NCBI GenBank assembly: GCA_039188505.1
Contig: JBCCZC010000410.1
Location: 1-5,219, forward strand
Source: JBCCZC01 sp039188505
GTDB taxonomy: Bacteria > Pseudomonadota > Gammaproteobacteria > Xanthomonadales > SZUA-38
DNA: 5,219 nt
Direction of reading: 5' to 3'
Part shown: piece by piece, positions 1 to 5,219 of the stretch
Numbering within the stretch: position 1 is the stretch's first letter
Layout of the letters: every line of letters starts with the position of its first letter
The notes under the pieces: generated by a model
Told to the model about the DNA's origin: nothing
The model's input: only the letters and a program-made list of their open reading frames with translations
Databases searched by the model: none
Translations under genes and position numbers: made by a program

Positions 1-494
1 CCAACGCGCGTCTCCTGCGGGCCCCAGTGCGCCACATCGAGGAACGTTTCTTCCCGGGCGTTCGCCGCGGTCGGGGCGGCCGCGCTGACCGCCGTGTGGC
101 CCCGGATCAGCGCGTTGAGCGCGGCGAGCCGGCACTCGGTCTCAGCCAGGAGCCAGCCGGCGACCGCGACGAGCCGTGCCGCCGCGTACTCCGACCGGAT
201 CCGGTGGCGAACCAGTGCCCGCAGCTCCGACTGCGTGATGGGCTCCTCGCGCTGCAGCCAGAAGGCGCCCAGCAGCTCGTCGACAAGGCTCCGGACGCTC
301 GGTCGCCGCTGGCGCAGGCCGAGATAGCCGAGTCCGACGCCAGCTACGCCAACGAGTGCGCGCCCGAGTTCGAGGAAGCCTGTCTCTGCCGAGCCGCGCC
401 CAGAGTCACTTCGCCTGACCGCCGAGCCGGCGAGGATCGCGCCCACACCGAGAGTGGCGCCGGAGCCGAAGGCGATGAACTGGCGTCGTCTCAT
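1..494 (-). CDS. Small Tat-leader protein, probable partner of the GMC oxidoreductase (3' partial)
   Basis: 164 codons are visible before the frame runs off the window edge. The N-terminus (MRRRQFIA, then a Gly/Ala-rich hydrophobic stretch to about residue 26) resembles a twin-arginine leader (RRxFI), although the leader could instead stay as a membrane anchor. A second hydrophobic segment lies at about 40-60, followed by an amphipathic helical region (about 66-130). The last visible part contains HWGPQETRVG at 156-165. The ATG overlaps the GMC stop as ATGA and has GGGAG (502-506) seven bases upstream, so translation is very likely coupled. In known membrane GMC dehydrogenases (gluconate, fructose), a small subunit with a Tat leader carries the leaderless flavin subunit across the membrane; a similar role here is inferred from position and leader. 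I could not assign it to the gluconate dehydrogenase subunit 3 family or any other. The coding call is firm; the function is weak. Confidence 0.72.
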   Translation of the reverse strand, partial: MRRRQFIAFGSGATLGVGAILAGSAVRRSDSGRGSAETGFLELGRALVGVAGVGLGYLGLRQRRPSVRSLVDELLGAFWLQREEPITQSELRALVRHRIRSEYAAARLVAVAGWLLAETECRLAALNALIRGHTAVSAAAPTAANAREETFLDVAHWGPQETRV

Positions 495-1942
495 GATTTA
501 ACTCCCGCGCGCAGGTGGTCGGCAAGCCGAGCGGCCAGCGCCACGATGGTTAGTGTGGGATTACAGAAGCCGGCGGTGGGAAAGACCGAGCTGCCGGCGA
601 CGAAGAGGTTGTCGAGGCCGTGCACACGGCAGTCGGCATCGACGACGCCCGTGCGGGGCGAGGCGCTCATGCGGGTCGTGCCCATGTGGTGCATGTTCGC
701 GGAGCCGACCGCGTCGGGGTCCGTCGCGCGCCGTGTCACCTGGACGCGCGCGAGACCGGCAGCGCCAAGGGTGCGCGCAAGCGCCTGCATCACCCGGTCG
801 ATATTCTCGAAATCCTCGCTGTTGATTCGCCAGTCGAGGCGCACCCGCGGCACGCCTATCGCGTCGCGCTCGGCAAGCAGCGTGACGCGGCTATCGGGAT
901 TGGGCGTCGCCTCGTTCATGAAGACCAGACGGTAGCGATGCGCGTCACCCCACGCGGCCTCCGCGAAGCCTGGATTCGTGAGCGCGGCGCCGGTGTAGGT
1001 GGGGTCGGGAGCGTCGGGCTGAGCCATGATCCCGAAGCCGCGCAGCCCCCGATTGCGCAGGCCCTGCTCGCTCATCGAGAGCATCGGCAGGACGTCGCCC
1101 CGGGGCGTCGTGAATCGAAAGTAGCGTAGGCCTTCCGGGGCCAGCCAGTAGCCCGGCGTGAAGCCGAAATGGTCCATGAAGCAACGCCCCACAAAGTCAC
1201 CGTCATGGACGGTCGGCGCGTCGCTGCCATCGGCGGGCAGCAGGAGCATGCGCGCATTCTCGATGCCGCCCATCGCGAGGACGAAGCGGGCGGCGCGTAC
1301 GATGGCGCTCTTGTTACCGTCGAGGCTGCTGACGCGCGCCGCGTCGATGCGCCGGCCGCGTCGCCTCAGCCCCACCACGTTGGCACCCGTCAGGACGGTG
1401 ACCGAGCGGGCCGCCGCGAGCGGCGCCCGGTAGGTCCGGCCAAAGCGCGTCGGCGGGCTGAAGCGGAACAGCTTGCTGGAAAAGTCGCCGATTGTCGGCA
1501 GCAGGGTTGGAGCGTCCACCTCGACGCCGGCGGGATCGTAGTCGGGATGAGGAATCTGGCAGATGCGATGGGCCCTGTCGTAATACACGTCGAGGTCGGC
1601 ACGGGTGATCGGCCAACCGCTCAGCGGCACATGGCTGCGAATCTCGAAGTCGATGGCGTCCAGGGGGCGACACCAGCCGCCCCAGTGGTTGGTCGATCCG
1701 CCGAAGTAGCGCAGGCGCGAGCCGGGCAAGGGGTAGGGGCGATCGGTCACCTCGCCCCGGTACGGGTCCAGTCCGTCGGGCCCCGGGGGCTCGAGGCCGC
1801 CGCCCTCGAGCAGGCAGATCCGAAGGCCGCTGTCGGCCAACGCGGTCGCCAGCGTGATGCCAGCGGCGCCCGCGCCGGCGATGCAGAGATCGAACTCGAG
1901 GTCGGATCCGGCTTCGACCGCTCGGTGGAAGTCGTCGATCAT
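491..1942 (-). CDS. GMC-family FAD-dependent oxidoreductase
   Basis: A 483-residue flavoprotein of the glucose-methanol-choline family, which oxidises alcohol or sugar CH-OH groups using FAD. Visible motifs are the dinucleotide-binding GAGAAG at 23-28 with the ribose-binding Glu46, the FAD-contact stretch GGSTNHWGG at 81-89, GGIENAR at 225-231, and the C-terminal active-site region with HHMGTTRM at 418-425 and CNPTLTI at 460-466. His418/His419 and Asn461 fall where GMC enzymes carry their catalytic His and His/Asn pair. The HHMGTTRM form and the length, shorter than typical choline dehydrogenases of about 550 residues, suggest the sugar/polyol-type branch, but the substrate is unknown. No signal peptide is present. 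ATG at 1942 is preferred because AGGGTGG lies about five bases upstream; an in-frame GTG at 1951 would add three residues and has no usable spacing. The stop overlaps the start of the Tat-leader gene. The family call is secure. Confidence 0.95.
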   Translation of the reverse strand: MIDDFHRAVEAGSDLEFDLCIAGAGAAGITLATALADSGLRICLLEGGGLEPPGPDGLDPYRGEVTDRPYPLPGSRLRYFGGSTNHWGGWCRPLDAIDFEIRSHVPLSGWPITRADLDVYYDRAHRICQIPHPDYDPAGVEVDAPTLLPTIGDFSSKLFRFSPPTRFGRTYRAPLAAARSVTVLTGANVVGLRRRGRRIDAARVSSLDGNKSAIVRAARFVLAMGGIENARMLLLPADGSDAPTVHDGDFVGRCFMDHFGFTPGYWLAPEGLRYFRFTTPRGDVLPMLSMSEQGLRNRGLRGFGIMAQPDAPDPTYTGAALTNPGFAEAAWGDAHRYRLVFMNEATPNPDSRVTLLAERDAIGVPRVRLDWRINSEDFENIDRVMQALARTLGAAGLARVQVTRRATDPDAVGSANMHHMGTTRMSASPRTGVVDADCRVHGLDNLFVAGSSVFPTAGFCNPTLTIVALAARLADHLRAGVKS

Positions 1943-2058
1943 GAGGCCCACCCTGTGGTGGGTTGGCGCGACATCGTGCTCATCCGTGCACCCCTGATGC
2001 TGGCGTCCCTGGGGGCGGATGTTGCGCTCGCGCGAATTAACGCTGGCTTAATGGCCGT
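1943..2058 (-). promoter_or_regulatory. Intergenic gap between CoA-transferase and GMC genes
   Basis: 116 bases separate the two minus-strand genes, enough for a promoter or for leader control of the GMC pair. Just after the CoA-transferase stop there is an AT-rich inverted repeat, ATTAA-N7-TTAAT at 2036-2052, in otherwise GC-rich DNA. I found no good -35/-10 pair (best -10-like match 4/6) and no stem followed by a T-run, so neither promoter nor terminator is shown. Nearer the GMC gene there is a 14-codon open frame (1939-1983, minus) that ends on the GMC ATG. Whether the CoA-transferase and GMC genes share a transcript is undecided. Confidence 0.25.
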
Positions 2059-3288
2059 TCAGATAACGCTTCTTTCGCGGAGATCGTCGATTTCTTCCGG
2101 CGCGAGACCGAGCTCGCGGAGGATCTCGTCGGTCTGCTCGCCGAGCTTCGGCGGCGCGCGATCGGCGCCGACGGCGTGGTCCTCGAGATGGAGCGGGCAC
2201 GGGACCTGGGGTACCGCTGGATGATCTGCGTGGGGCAGGGTCACGCGCATCCCGCGGTGGATCGCCTGCGGTTCGTCGAAGGCCTGGGCGATGTCGTTGA
2301 TGGCCCCGCAGGGCACGGCGGCCTTCTCGCAGGCGCCCAGCCAGTGGGCCCGGCTACGGCTCGCCATCGTCGCCTCGATCTTTGGCACGAGCTGCTCCCG
2401 GTGCTGGACGCGCAGGGCGTTGGTACCGAAACGCTCGTCTGCTGCGAGGTCGTTGCGGCCTGCCAGTTCGCACCAGGATCGAAACTGGCGGTCGTTCCCG
2501 ACCGCGAGCATCACGAAGCCGTCGGCGCAGGCGAAGGGCTGGTAGGGAACGATGTTGGGATGTGCGCTGCCGCGCCGCTGTGGCGCGGTGCCAGCAACGA
2601 GGTAGTTCATCGCCTGATTGGCGAGCCAGGCGAGCTGACTGTCGAAGAGCGCGAGGTCGATCGTCTCACCCTCGCCGGTCGCACGCGCCCGCAGGAGCGC
2701 CGCGAGAATGCCGCTGGACGCGTACATGCCGCACATGAGATCGGCCGCGGCGACCCCGACCTTCTGCGGCGGGCCGTCGGCTTCCCCGGTGATGCTCATC
2801 AGACCGCCGAGAGCCTGGATCATCGCATCGTAGCCGGCGCGCTCCGCGTCCGGTCCGGTCTGGCCGAAACCGGTGATCGAGCAGTAGACCAGGGCCGGTT
2901 TGGCCTGGCGCAGGGTGGCTGCGTCCAGGCCATATTTCGCCAGCTGGCCCGCGCGAAAATTCTCGATGACCGCGTCCGAGCGCAGGGCCAGCTCCCGCGC
3001 AAGGCGCTGGCCGTCGGGGGAGGCGAGGTCGAGGGTCAGCGAGCGCTTGCCGCGATTCGTCGACAGGAAATAGGCGGATTCTGCGGTGGGCTTTCCCGCG
3101 GCGTCGCGCAACCAGGGAGGCCCCCAGCCGCGGGTGTCATCCCCCGTCCCCGGGCGTTCGATCTTGATCACCTCGGCACCCAGATCCGCCAGGAGTTGGG
3201 TGGCCCAGGGGCCGGCGAGTACCCGGGAGAAGTCCAGGATGCGAACGCCCTCGAGGAGAGCCGCTGGGCTGGTGTCGTTGCTTGCCAC
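2059..3288 (-). CDS. CaiB/BaiF family (family III) CoA-transferase
   Basis: A 409-residue protein, the normal full length for family III CoA-transferases, which move CoA from an acyl-CoA donor to a carboxylic acid through an aspartyl-CoA mixed anhydride in the cytoplasm. The N-terminus shows the family hallmark at about 11-58: LLEGVRILDFSRVLAGP, then LLADLGAEVIKIERPGTGDD and WGPPW. ENFRAG is at 109-114 and YDAMIQALGG at 153-162. Asp183 in AADLMCGMYA matches the catalytic aspartate (Asp169 of formyl-CoA transferase). The N-terminal wording is closest to the succinate-hydroxymethylglutarate CoA-transferase branch, but acceptor and donor cannot be fixed from sequence. The start is GTG: an in-frame TAG lies nine bases upstream (3298-3300) and no other start codon precedes the LLEGVRILDF motif. 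No clear SD is visible, so expression may rely on a near-leaderless message. It is first in the leftward group and divergent from the VOC gene. Confidence 0.96.
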   Translation of the reverse strand: MASNDTSPAALLEGVRILDFSRVLAGPWATQLLADLGAEVIKIERPGTGDDTRGWGPPWLRDAAGKPTAESAYFLSTNRGKRSLTLDLASPDGQRLARELALRSDAVIENFRAGQLAKYGLDAATLRQAKPALVYCSITGFGQTGPDAERAGYDAMIQALGGLMSITGEADGPPQKVGVAAADLMCGMYASSGILAALLRARATGEGETIDLALFDSQLAWLANQAMNYLVAGTAPQRRGSAHPNIVPYQPFACADGFVMLAVGNDRQFRSWCELAGRNDLAADERFGTNALRVQHREQLVPKIEATMASRSRAHWLGACEKAAVPCGAINDIAQAFDEPQAIHRGMRVTLPHADHPAVPQVPCPLHLEDHAVGADRAPPKLGEQTDEILRELGLAPEEIDDLRERSVI

Positions 3289-3326
3289 GGGCGAATGCTA
3301 CATTGTCGCCGTAGGAGGAGGTAGCA
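3289..3326. promoter_or_regulatory. Divergent intergenic region with overlapping promoters (putative)
   Basis: Only 38 bases lie between the GTG of the CoA-transferase and the ATG of the VOC gene, so promoters for both directions must overlap each other or lie inside the opposing gene's first codons. Rightward, a weak pair is possible: TTGCTT (3278-3283) and TACATT (3299-3304) with a 15-base spacer. Leftward, no pair with acceptable spacing was found. Geometry alone supports a shared control region; the motif evidence is weak. Confidence 0.35.
3313..3321 (+). promoter_or_regulatory. Strong Shine-Dalgarno of the VOC gene
   Basis: AGGAGGAGG contains two overlapping AGGAGG registers. The nearer one (3316-3321) is five bases from the ATG at 3327, which fixes that start and predicts efficient translation, in contrast to the SD-poor GTG start of the divergent gene. 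Confidence 0.85.
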
Positions 3327-4187
3327 ATGGGGCAGCGATCACCTGCTGGACCGGTCACGGGTGGACTCGTGGTCGTGTCCGATCTCGCCGCGGCGGCGCT
3401 CGCCTATACTCGCTGGCTGCACCTGGAGCATCGCGGCACGGCGAGCATCGATGCCGCTTTTGCCGCCGCGCTCGGTCGACCGGAGCTCGCAGGCGCCGCC
3501 ACGGCGCAGCTCGGGCCCGTGGGCGGCGACGGCCACTGGCTGGAGCTGGTCGAGGATCCGGAGGCCGTGGCAATCGAGGCCTTCCATCCGCCGGGCTGGA
3601 TGGCGCTCGAGGTTTGCGTCCAGGGCGTGGACGGCTTCGGTGCATCGCTGCGTGAATCCCCCTTCGCGATCGCTGGTGAACCCGCGAACCTGGCCGTTGG
3701 CGATGCGATCCGTGCGATGCAGGTCATTGGCCCGGGCGGCGAAATTCTCTACCTGACGGAGATCTTCGATGATCTGCCGCCCTTCGAACTACCGCGCGCC
3801 CGCTTCCCCGTCGACCAGCTATTCATCCCGGTGCTGGCCGCCAGCGAGCTCGACGCAACGCTGGCCTTCCTCGAGGATGTCCTCGAAGTCGCGGCGCTCC
3901 GCTTCGATACTCGCCTGGGTAGCCTGAGTCGCGCGCTGGGTCGGGACCCGGAAAGCCTCTATCCGGTAGCGACGATGCAGCTATCGGGCGCATGCCTGTT
4001 CGAGATCGACCAGCTGCCGGGCGCGCCGGCACCGCGCCCACTGCGGTCGCAGGGCATCGCGGCGATCACACTTCAGACCGCCGACGCCGAACGGTTGGCG
4101 GCACGATCCGGCGCCATGTCGACGCGCCAGGGCGTCGTGCTGATCGGCCCGGACGGCGAACGGATCGTCCTGACTCCCGCGGCCTGA
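3327..4187 (+). CDS. Tandem VOC-fold (glyoxalase/dioxygenase superfamily) protein
   Basis: A 286-residue soluble protein that looks like two vicinal-oxygen-chelate domains in a row, each made of two beta-alpha-beta-beta-beta modules. Module starts are visible at about 12 (GGLVVVSDL plus a helix), 91 (WMALEVCVQGVDGF), 164 (DQLFIPVLAASELDATLAFL) and 243 (GIAAITLQTADAERLA). The two domains end in matching segments, IGPGGEILYLTEI (134-146) and IGPDGERIVLTPA (273-285), which argues for internal duplication. Glu145 of the first domain sits where VOC enzymes often carry a metal-binding Glu, but the second domain has Thr at that place (Thr283), and the usual His near the first strand of each domain is not evident. 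The protein may therefore have one metal site, or none and act as a binding protein. No signal peptide or membrane segment. Lyase, dioxygenase, epimerase or binding roles are all possible. The start is set by a strong SD. Confidence 0.8.
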   Translation: MGQRSPAGPVTGGLVVVSDLAAAALAYTRWLHLEHRGTASIDAAFAAALGRPELAGAATAQLGPVGGDGHWLELVEDPEAVAIEAFHPPGWMALEVCVQGVDGFGASLRESPFAIAGEPANLAVGDAIRAMQVIGPGGEILYLTEIFDDLPPFELPRARFPVDQLFIPVLAASELDATLAFLEDVLEVAALRFDTRLGSLSRALGRDPESLYPVATMQLSGACLFEIDQLPGAPAPRPLRSQGIAAITLQTADAERLAARSGAMSTRQGVVLIGPDGERIVLTPAA

Positions 4188-4260
4188 TTCCCAGCTTCGA
4201 TCGATGGGTCCGCTCGATTCATCGGTTCACGCTGCTTTGATATAGTATACGCGTATACTA
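4188..4260 (+). promoter_or_regulatory. Promoter region of the marR-like gene (putative)
   Basis: The 73 bases after the VOC stop are GC-rich and then end in a sharply AT-rich stretch. Two -10-like hexamers are visible, TATAGT (4241-4246) and TATACT (4254-4259), each 5/6 to consensus and both touching the palindrome. The best -35 is poor: TTCATC (4218-4223), 17 bases before the first. A promoter needing little -35 contact, and occluded by its own regulator, would fit. No T-tailed hairpin for the VOC gene was found. Confidence 0.5.
4243..4260. promoter_or_regulatory. 18-bp perfect palindrome, likely MarR operator
   Basis: TAGTATACGCGTATACTA is a perfect inverted repeat with no spacer. Internally it is two GTATAC hexamers, each self-complementary, separated by GC. 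It abuts the ATG at 4261 and overlaps the putative -10 elements. MarR-family dimers typically bind AT-rich palindromes of 16-20 bp in their own promoters, so autorepression is the natural reading. The dyad is seen directly; its binding partner is inferred from position. Confidence 0.72.
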
Positions 4261-4276
4261 ATGCCACAGGATTCGC

Positions 4277-4281
4277 AGGAG
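4277..4281 (+). promoter_or_regulatory. Shine-Dalgarno favouring a TTG start for the regulator
   Basis: AGGAG is followed by six bases and then an in-frame TTG at 4288. The upstream ATG at 4261 has only the operator palindrome before it and no SD. This is the main reason for placing the regulator's start at 4288. Confidence 0.6.
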
Positions 4282-4287
4282 ACCCAC

Positions 4288-4743
4288 TTGGCTGGTTCGA
4301 GAGCACAGAAACGACGGGGTGGCGACCTCGAGCAGACCCCCTTCGAAGGGCTGATCTGCTTCAACTTTTACCGCGGCTGGCGTGCGGTACAGGAGTACTA
4401 CGCATCCGCGTTTCCTGACGAGATCAATTCGCAGCGTATGTATGTGCTCGGACTCTGCGAAGGGGGGGCGACGGTCTCCGAAATCGCCCGCAAGCTGCAG
4501 ATCGACGACGCCGCGGTCTCAAACCTGCTCCGCCGAATGATCGCCGACCAACTGCTCACGAAGATGCGATCCGCGTCGGATGCTCGCAGCTTCGAATTTC
4601 ACCCGTCGCCGATCGGCAAGAAGCTGCGCGCCGAGGTCAAGCGTCGCCTGCTCCAGCTCGATGAAGTTCTCTACCGGGAGATATCCCCGGCAGACCGCGA
4701 GGTTCTCAATCGGATCGCGAGAACCATCCAGAAACACACCTGA
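4288..4743 (+). CDS. MarR-family winged-helix transcriptional regulator
   Basis: A 151-residue DNA-binding repressor candidate, of typical MarR length. After a basic N-terminal tail (residues 5-10) come helices at about 18-58, a helix-turn-helix at about 61-90 (ATVSEIARKLQIDDAAVSNL onward), a wing at about 91-106 with the family-typical Asp98-Ala-Arg-Ser, and a C-terminal dimerisation helix pair (about 109-149). MarR proteins bind as dimers to short palindromes and release on binding small, often phenolic, ligands. An 18-bp palindrome immediately upstream fits autoregulation. The TTG at 4288 is preferred because of its AGGAG; the alternative ATG at 4261 would give 160 residues with a nine-residue extension starting right at the operator edge. 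The stop lies 10 bases before the secreted ABM-like gene, whose SD abuts it, so the two are probably cotranscribed. A run of seven G (4462-4468) encodes Gly59-Gly60 just before the HTH. Confidence 0.92.
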   Translation: MAGSRAQKRRGGDLEQTPFEGLICFNFYRGWRAVQEYYASAFPDEINSQRMYVLGLCEGGATVSEIARKLQIDDAAVSNLLRRMIADQLLTKMRSASDARSFEFHPSPIGKKLRAEVKRRLLQLDEVLYREISPADREVLNRIARTIQKHT

Positions 4744-4753
4744 GGAGACCACG

Positions 4754-5219
4754 ATGACCAGGAAGTCCATGACCCTGCTGGCGGCGTTGCTGATCGCCGC
4801 CACCTCCACCAGCGCAAACGATGTCCCCCAGTCCACCAGCCAGGCCTACCTGGAAGTGGTCGTCCTGCGGCCTGCGAGTGGGGGGGATTTCGAAGCGGCG
4901 CGACGCGTCGCCGTCCGGCAGATGGAGGAGGAACCAGGGTTCATCTGGTGGCAGCGACTCGAAGCCGAGGACGGAAGCAAGGCGGATGTCCTCGCCTGGG
5001 TAGGCGCCGAGGCCGCCCTTGCAGCGGCCGATCGCGTGGAGACCGCGCCCGAATTCGCGCCTTACATGGCGGCCATCGAAACGGTCCAGTATTCCGGCCA
5101 TTTCTGGGCCGCTGCCGATGCGAAGAAGCTCGAGTTCGAGCTCTCCACGGCACCATTCGTCGAGCTGGCCATCTACTCAGTCCCGAACCCGGAGCCATTC
5201 CTCGGTGGTCAGAAATCCC
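4754..5219 (+). CDS. Secreted ABM-like dimeric alpha+beta-barrel protein (3' partial)
   Basis: 155 codons are visible before the window ends, with no stop. GAGGAG (4742-4747), six bases before the ATG, overlaps the regulator's stop and fixes the start. Residues 1-21 look like a Sec signal peptide: Arg3-Lys4, hydrophobic core MTLLAALLIAA, probable cleavage after TSTSA. Residues 31-117 resemble an antibiotic-biosynthesis-monooxygenase/ferredoxin-like barrel: YLEVVVLRP strand, helix about 45-60, EEPGFIWWQRLE, then DVLAWVGAEAALAAADRVE, the APEFAPYMAAIE helix and a closing strand ending HF. From about 135, FVELAIYSVPNPEPFLGGQK looks like the start of a second copy, so the full protein may be a tandem duplication. 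ABM domains include cofactor-free oxygenases and many proteins without known activity; none is assigned. Export is unusual for this fold, and the substrate may be periplasmic. Likely under control of the MarR-family regulator upstream. Confidence 0.85.
   Translation, partial: MTRKSMTLLAALLIAATSTSANDVPQSTSQAYLEVVVLRPASGGDFEAARRVAVRQMEEEPGFIWWQRLEAEDGSKADVLAWVGAEAALAAADRVETAPEFAPYMAAIETVQYSGHFWAAADAKKLEFELSTAPFVELAIYSVPNPEPFLGGQKS

Noticed and set aside
27..935. 302-codon plus-strand open frame opposite the Tat-leader and GMC genes
   Set aside because: Its translation is Arg/Ala-rich and low in motif content, and it lies antisense to a gene with clear GMC motifs. It is a GC-rich shadow.
1169..2224. 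351-codon plus-strand open frame opposite the GMC gene and the CoA-transferase end
   Set aside because: It spans two well-supported minus-strand genes and their gap, with no recognisable domain and no convincing SD.
3298..3314. CTAC...GTAG inverted repeat in the divergent gap
   Set aside because: Four-base arms are expected by chance, and it does not match the palindrome in front of the regulator.
2176..3324. 382-codon plus-strand open frame opposite the CoA-transferase
   Set aside because: It mirrors almost the whole CoA-transferase, whose family motifs are unmistakable on the other strand. The length reflects scarce stops at high GC.
4195..4225. Possible terminator after the VOC gene (CGATG at 4202-4206 with CATCG at 4220-4224, and TCGATCGA at 4197-4204)
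   Set aside because: The stem is only five base pairs with a long loop and there is no T-run, so it is not a credible intrinsic terminator.
1..5219. Mobile elements, CRISPR, tRNA or rRNA
   Set aside because: No transposase-like protein, terminal inverted repeats, spaced direct repeats or RNA-gene hallmarks were seen on either strand.

Overview
The window is GC-rich, densely packed bacterial DNA. G/C-ending codons dominate, starts are SD-led or GTG/TTG, and gaps are short. The set of a CaiB/BaiF CoA-transferase, a GMC flavo-oxidoreductase with a twin-arginine-leader partner, a tandem VOC protein, a MarR regulator and an exported ABM-like protein suits the accessory catabolic region of a high-GC proteobacterium. 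The taxon is inferred, since the window holds no marker gene.

Layout: two gene groups diverge from a 38-base gap at 3289-3326. Leftward (minus strand) are a family III CoA-transferase (2059-3288), a GMC-type FAD oxidoreductase (491-1942) and a small protein with an RR leader (494 down to the window edge, 3' end missing). The last two overlap by four bases (ATGA). A 116-base gap separates the CoA-transferase from the GMC gene. Rightward (plus strand) are a two-domain VOC protein (3327-4187), a MarR-family regulator (4261 or 4288 to 4743) and, 10 bases later, a secreted ABM-like alpha+beta-barrel protein (4754 to the window edge, 3' end missing).

How the genes may work together (inference): CoA-ester activation by the transferase, oxidation of an alcohol or CH-OH group by the GMC enzyme, and a VOC-fold protein would form a small substrate-processing locus. 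The Tat-leader protein may carry the GMC subunit to the periplasm. The MarR gene sits behind a perfect 18-bp palindrome that overlaps its putative promoter, so it probably represses itself and the ABM gene behind it in response to a ligand. The substrate cannot be read from the sequence.

No RNA genes, mobile elements, CRISPR arrays or convincing terminators were seen. Long open frames antisense to the minus-strand genes are GC-rich shadows. Nothing here is clearly a new system. The points most worth a second look are the regulator's palindrome and start codon, the GMC/Tat-leader pair, and two seven-G tracts in the regulator and its downstream neighbour.
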